Source: Dyella silvae (GTDB lineage Bacteria; Pseudomonadota; Gammaproteobacteria; Xanthomonadales; Rhodanobacteraceae). Taken from it: 64,000 nucleotides of DNA. The stretch covers positions 1 through 64,000 of the forward strand of contig NZ_JAPJBQ010000009.1 of assembly GCF_026421305.1 (NCBI RefSeq). The letters are read 5' to 3'. The notes below the pieces were generated by a model. The model had not been told where the DNA came from and did no database searches. It saw only the letters and a list, made by a program, of their open reading frames with translations. Positions 62,534 through 64,000 of the stretch are shown here, one piece after another. Each line of letters starts with the position of its first letter. Positions within the stretch are counted from its first letter, which is position 1. Made by a program: the position numbers and the translations under genes.

Positions 62534-64000
62534 GTGAAGCGATGTCGCCGTGTTGCGGTTGCGCTGCTGCTGGTCATGGCCCATTCCGCCGTTGCATCGG
62601 AGTGGAAGGTGTTGGTCGACCAGGTGGGTTATGACACCAGGGCCAACAAACAGGCCGTGGTGATGGTGCCATCGGGATCGCCGCCATCGTCGTTCCAGGT
62701 GATAAACGCCGACACGGGCGAGCAGGCCTGGCAGGGCAGCCTCACTGCGGTGGGCAGAGTGGAACGCTGGGGCGAGCAACAGTACGCCGTGGCCGACTTC
62801 AGCGGACTGACCAAGCCCGGGCACTACTACGTCACGCTGCGGGAAGGCGATCACAACGCGCAGTCATGGACCTTCGACGTCCAGGACAACGTGCTGGAAC
62901 GCCACACGCTGTCCAACGTCATCTATTACTTCAAGGGCCAGCGTTCCAGCGGTTTGCTCGACAAGGCCGACATGCATCTCGCGCGGCCGGATGGCCAGCC
63001 CGGCACGCTTGACCTTCATGGTGGCTGGTATGACGCCACCGGTGACTACGGTATCCACCTGTCGCACCAGAACCTCACGAGTTATTTCAACCCGCAGCAG
63101 GTGCCTCTGGCTGCGTGGAGCCTGCTGCGCACCTGGCAGTTATTGGACGCGCGCCACGACAAGAACTTCAATGAATACCAGCGCCGCCTGCTCGACGAAG
63201 GTCTGTTCGGTGCGGATTTTCTCGTACGCGACAAACGGCCTGACGGATCGTTCTACCAGTCCATCGAGGGGCCCGGGCCTGGCAAGTTGCCGAATGATCG
63301 CATCATTGGCGATCCCAACTGGCGCACGCAGATCAAGCGCAAGCCCAGCGATGAAACCGGCAAGATCGAGCAGCCGGCGCGTGGGCCGCACGCCTTCGAG
63401 GCGAGTTTCCGCGCTGGCGGTGGCATGGCTATCGCCGCGTTGGCCCTGGCCGCGAGCACCGGCGTCGATGGTGACTTTACGTCAAAGGATTATCTGAAAG
63501 CCGCCGTGGAGGCGTACCGCTTTCTGGATGTGCACAATCGCGAGCTGACCAACGACGGTAAGGACAATATCGTCGACGACTACTGCGCCTTGCTCGCGGC
63601 GGTGGAGCTGTACCGCGCCACGCATGACGAGGTGTGGCGCAAGGCAGCGGATCAGCGTGCGGATCACCTGATGGGGCGCTTGATCAGTCACGGCGGCCAC
63701 CGTGACTACTGGCGTGCCGATGACGGCACGCGACCGTTCTTCCATCCGTCCGATGCCGGTATGCCGGTGATCGCGCTGGTGGAGTACGCCTCGATCGCCG
63801 ATGCGCATCGCCAGGCAAAGGTGCGTGATAGCGTGAAGCGATCGCTTGCGTCCGAGCTTGCGATGACGGTCAACGTCGCCAATCCTTTCGGCTACGCGCG
63901 ACAGTTGGTGCGCGGCGGCGACGGTGAGGTGCGGCCGGCCTTCTTCTTCCCCCATGACACGGAAGCCGCCCCGTGGTGGCAGGGCGAGAATGCGCGCATC
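62534..64000 (+). CDS. Glycoside hydrolase family 9 protein with N-terminal Ig-like domain (partial, runs off the window)
   Basis: Secreted or lipid-free periplasmic hydrolase, 489 residues visible with no stop before the edge. The GTG at 62534 has GGAG eight bases upstream and opens a signal peptide (KRCRRVAVALLLVMAHSAVA). The CelD_N-like Ig domain begins WKVLVDQVGYDTRANKQAVV. The GH9 barrel has GGWYDATGDYGIHLSHQN around residues 163-180, where the two aspartates (D167, D171) match the catalytic-base region; one residue is inserted relative to the usual DAGD. That spacing recalls GH9 exo-glucosaminidase/chitobiase-like enzymes of chitin clusters. The acid glutamate lies beyond the window. 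Its location after the GlcNAc receptors supports action on chito-oligosaccharides. Confidence 0.82.
   Translation, partial: MKRCRRVAVALLLVMAHSAVASEWKVLVDQVGYDTRANKQAVVMVPSGSPPSSFQVINADTGEQAWQGSLTAVGRVERWGEQQYAVADFSGLTKPGHYYVTLREGDHNAQSWTFDVQDNVLERHTLSNVIYYFKGQRSSGLLDKADMHLARPDGQPGTLDLHGGWYDATGDYGIHLSHQNLTSYFNPQQVPLAAWSLLRTWQLLDARHDKNFNEYQRRLLDEGLFGADFLVRDKRPDGSFYQSIEGPGPGKLPNDRIIGDPNWRTQIKRKPSDETGKIEQPARGPHAFEASFRAGGGMAIAALALAASTGVDGDFTSKDYLKAAVEAYRFLDVHNRELTNDGKDNIVDDYCALLAAVELYRATHDEVWRKAADQRADHLMGRLISHGGHRDYWRADDGTRPFFHPSDAGMPVIALVEYASIADAHRQAKVRDSVKRSLASELAMTVNVANPFGYARQLVRGGDGEVRPAFFFPHDTEAAPWWQGENARI

Overview
The window is high-GC gammaproteobacterial DNA. The gene content points to the Xanthomonadales, most likely the Rhodanobacteraceae (Dyella, Luteibacter or Rhodanobacter type). 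The pointers are large TonB-dependent receptors paired with a GlcNAc regulon (NagP, a LacI-type NagR, deaminase NagB-II, Glk-like kinases), a bioB-bioF-bioH-bioC operon beside comF, an ECF42 sigma factor next to DGPF/YCII and VOC proteins, and many small palindromic intergenic repeats. The genus is an inference. I see no rRNA, tRNA, CRISPR array, prophage or intact insertion sequence.

Layout. 1-815: no protein gene; strong hairpins, one Rho-independent terminator and one copy of an unusual hairpin element. 816-8774: a small coiled-coil-like protein, pepN, an aldose epimerase overlapping a serine/threonine dehydratase, an EamA transporter, tag and a LysR regulator. 8790-13570 (minus): biotin operon bioB-bioF-trhO-bioH-bioC with a BirA-like operator upstream. 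13714-16593: small membrane protein, comF, AhpD-like and DoxX-like proteins, a hypothetical. 16803-20222 (minus): ECF42 sigma factor, VOC and YCII proteins, ubiA. 20309-20529: nested inverted repeats holding the second copy of the hairpin element, then a FosX-like gene. 20945-33991 (minus): the branched-chain amino acid genes in one run, leuA-ilvE-leuC-leuD-leuB-ilvD-ilvC-ilvG-ilvM-ilvA, behind a leader peptide and attenuator. 34126-35481: divergent TetR and YecD-like genes. 35570-39246 (minus): hom-thrB-thrC behind a Thr/Ile-rich leader peptide. 39325-43536: small membrane protein, CpdB-like lipoprotein, LtaS-like sulfatase. 43594-52608 and 57890-64000: a GlcNAc/chito-oligosaccharide regulon made of nagP-nagR-nagB-nagA (minus), two almost identical Glk-like kinase genes each followed by a TonB-dependent receptor, NagR-type palindromes, and a GH9 enzyme cut by the window edge. 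52697-57587 (minus), between the two kinase-receptor modules: a 5-oxoproline operon pxpB-pxpC-pxpA-DUF969-DUF979-pcp.

How the genes work together. The receptors, permease, kinases, deacetylase and deaminase would import GlcNAc oligomers, phosphorylate GlcNAc and convert it to fructose-6-phosphate, under a LacI-type repressor that reads TTGACAACGTTGTCAA-like sites. The pxp operon would hydrolyse pyroglutamyl peptides and open 5-oxoproline to glutamate. The two amino-acid operons have the layout of transcription attenuation, and both leaders share the motif TA(A/G)GGTCG at the same distance from the start codon.

The least explained signals are: (1) two hairpin elements with a conserved ~40-nt centre that shows base-pair swapping, but unrelated, perfectly self-complementary arms; (2) leader peptides that may be translated from leaderless transcripts; (3) a dispersed repeat that now encodes the C-terminal tail of TrhO; (4) a duplicated kinase module whose receptors differ while kinase, promoter and signal-peptide DNA are conserved.
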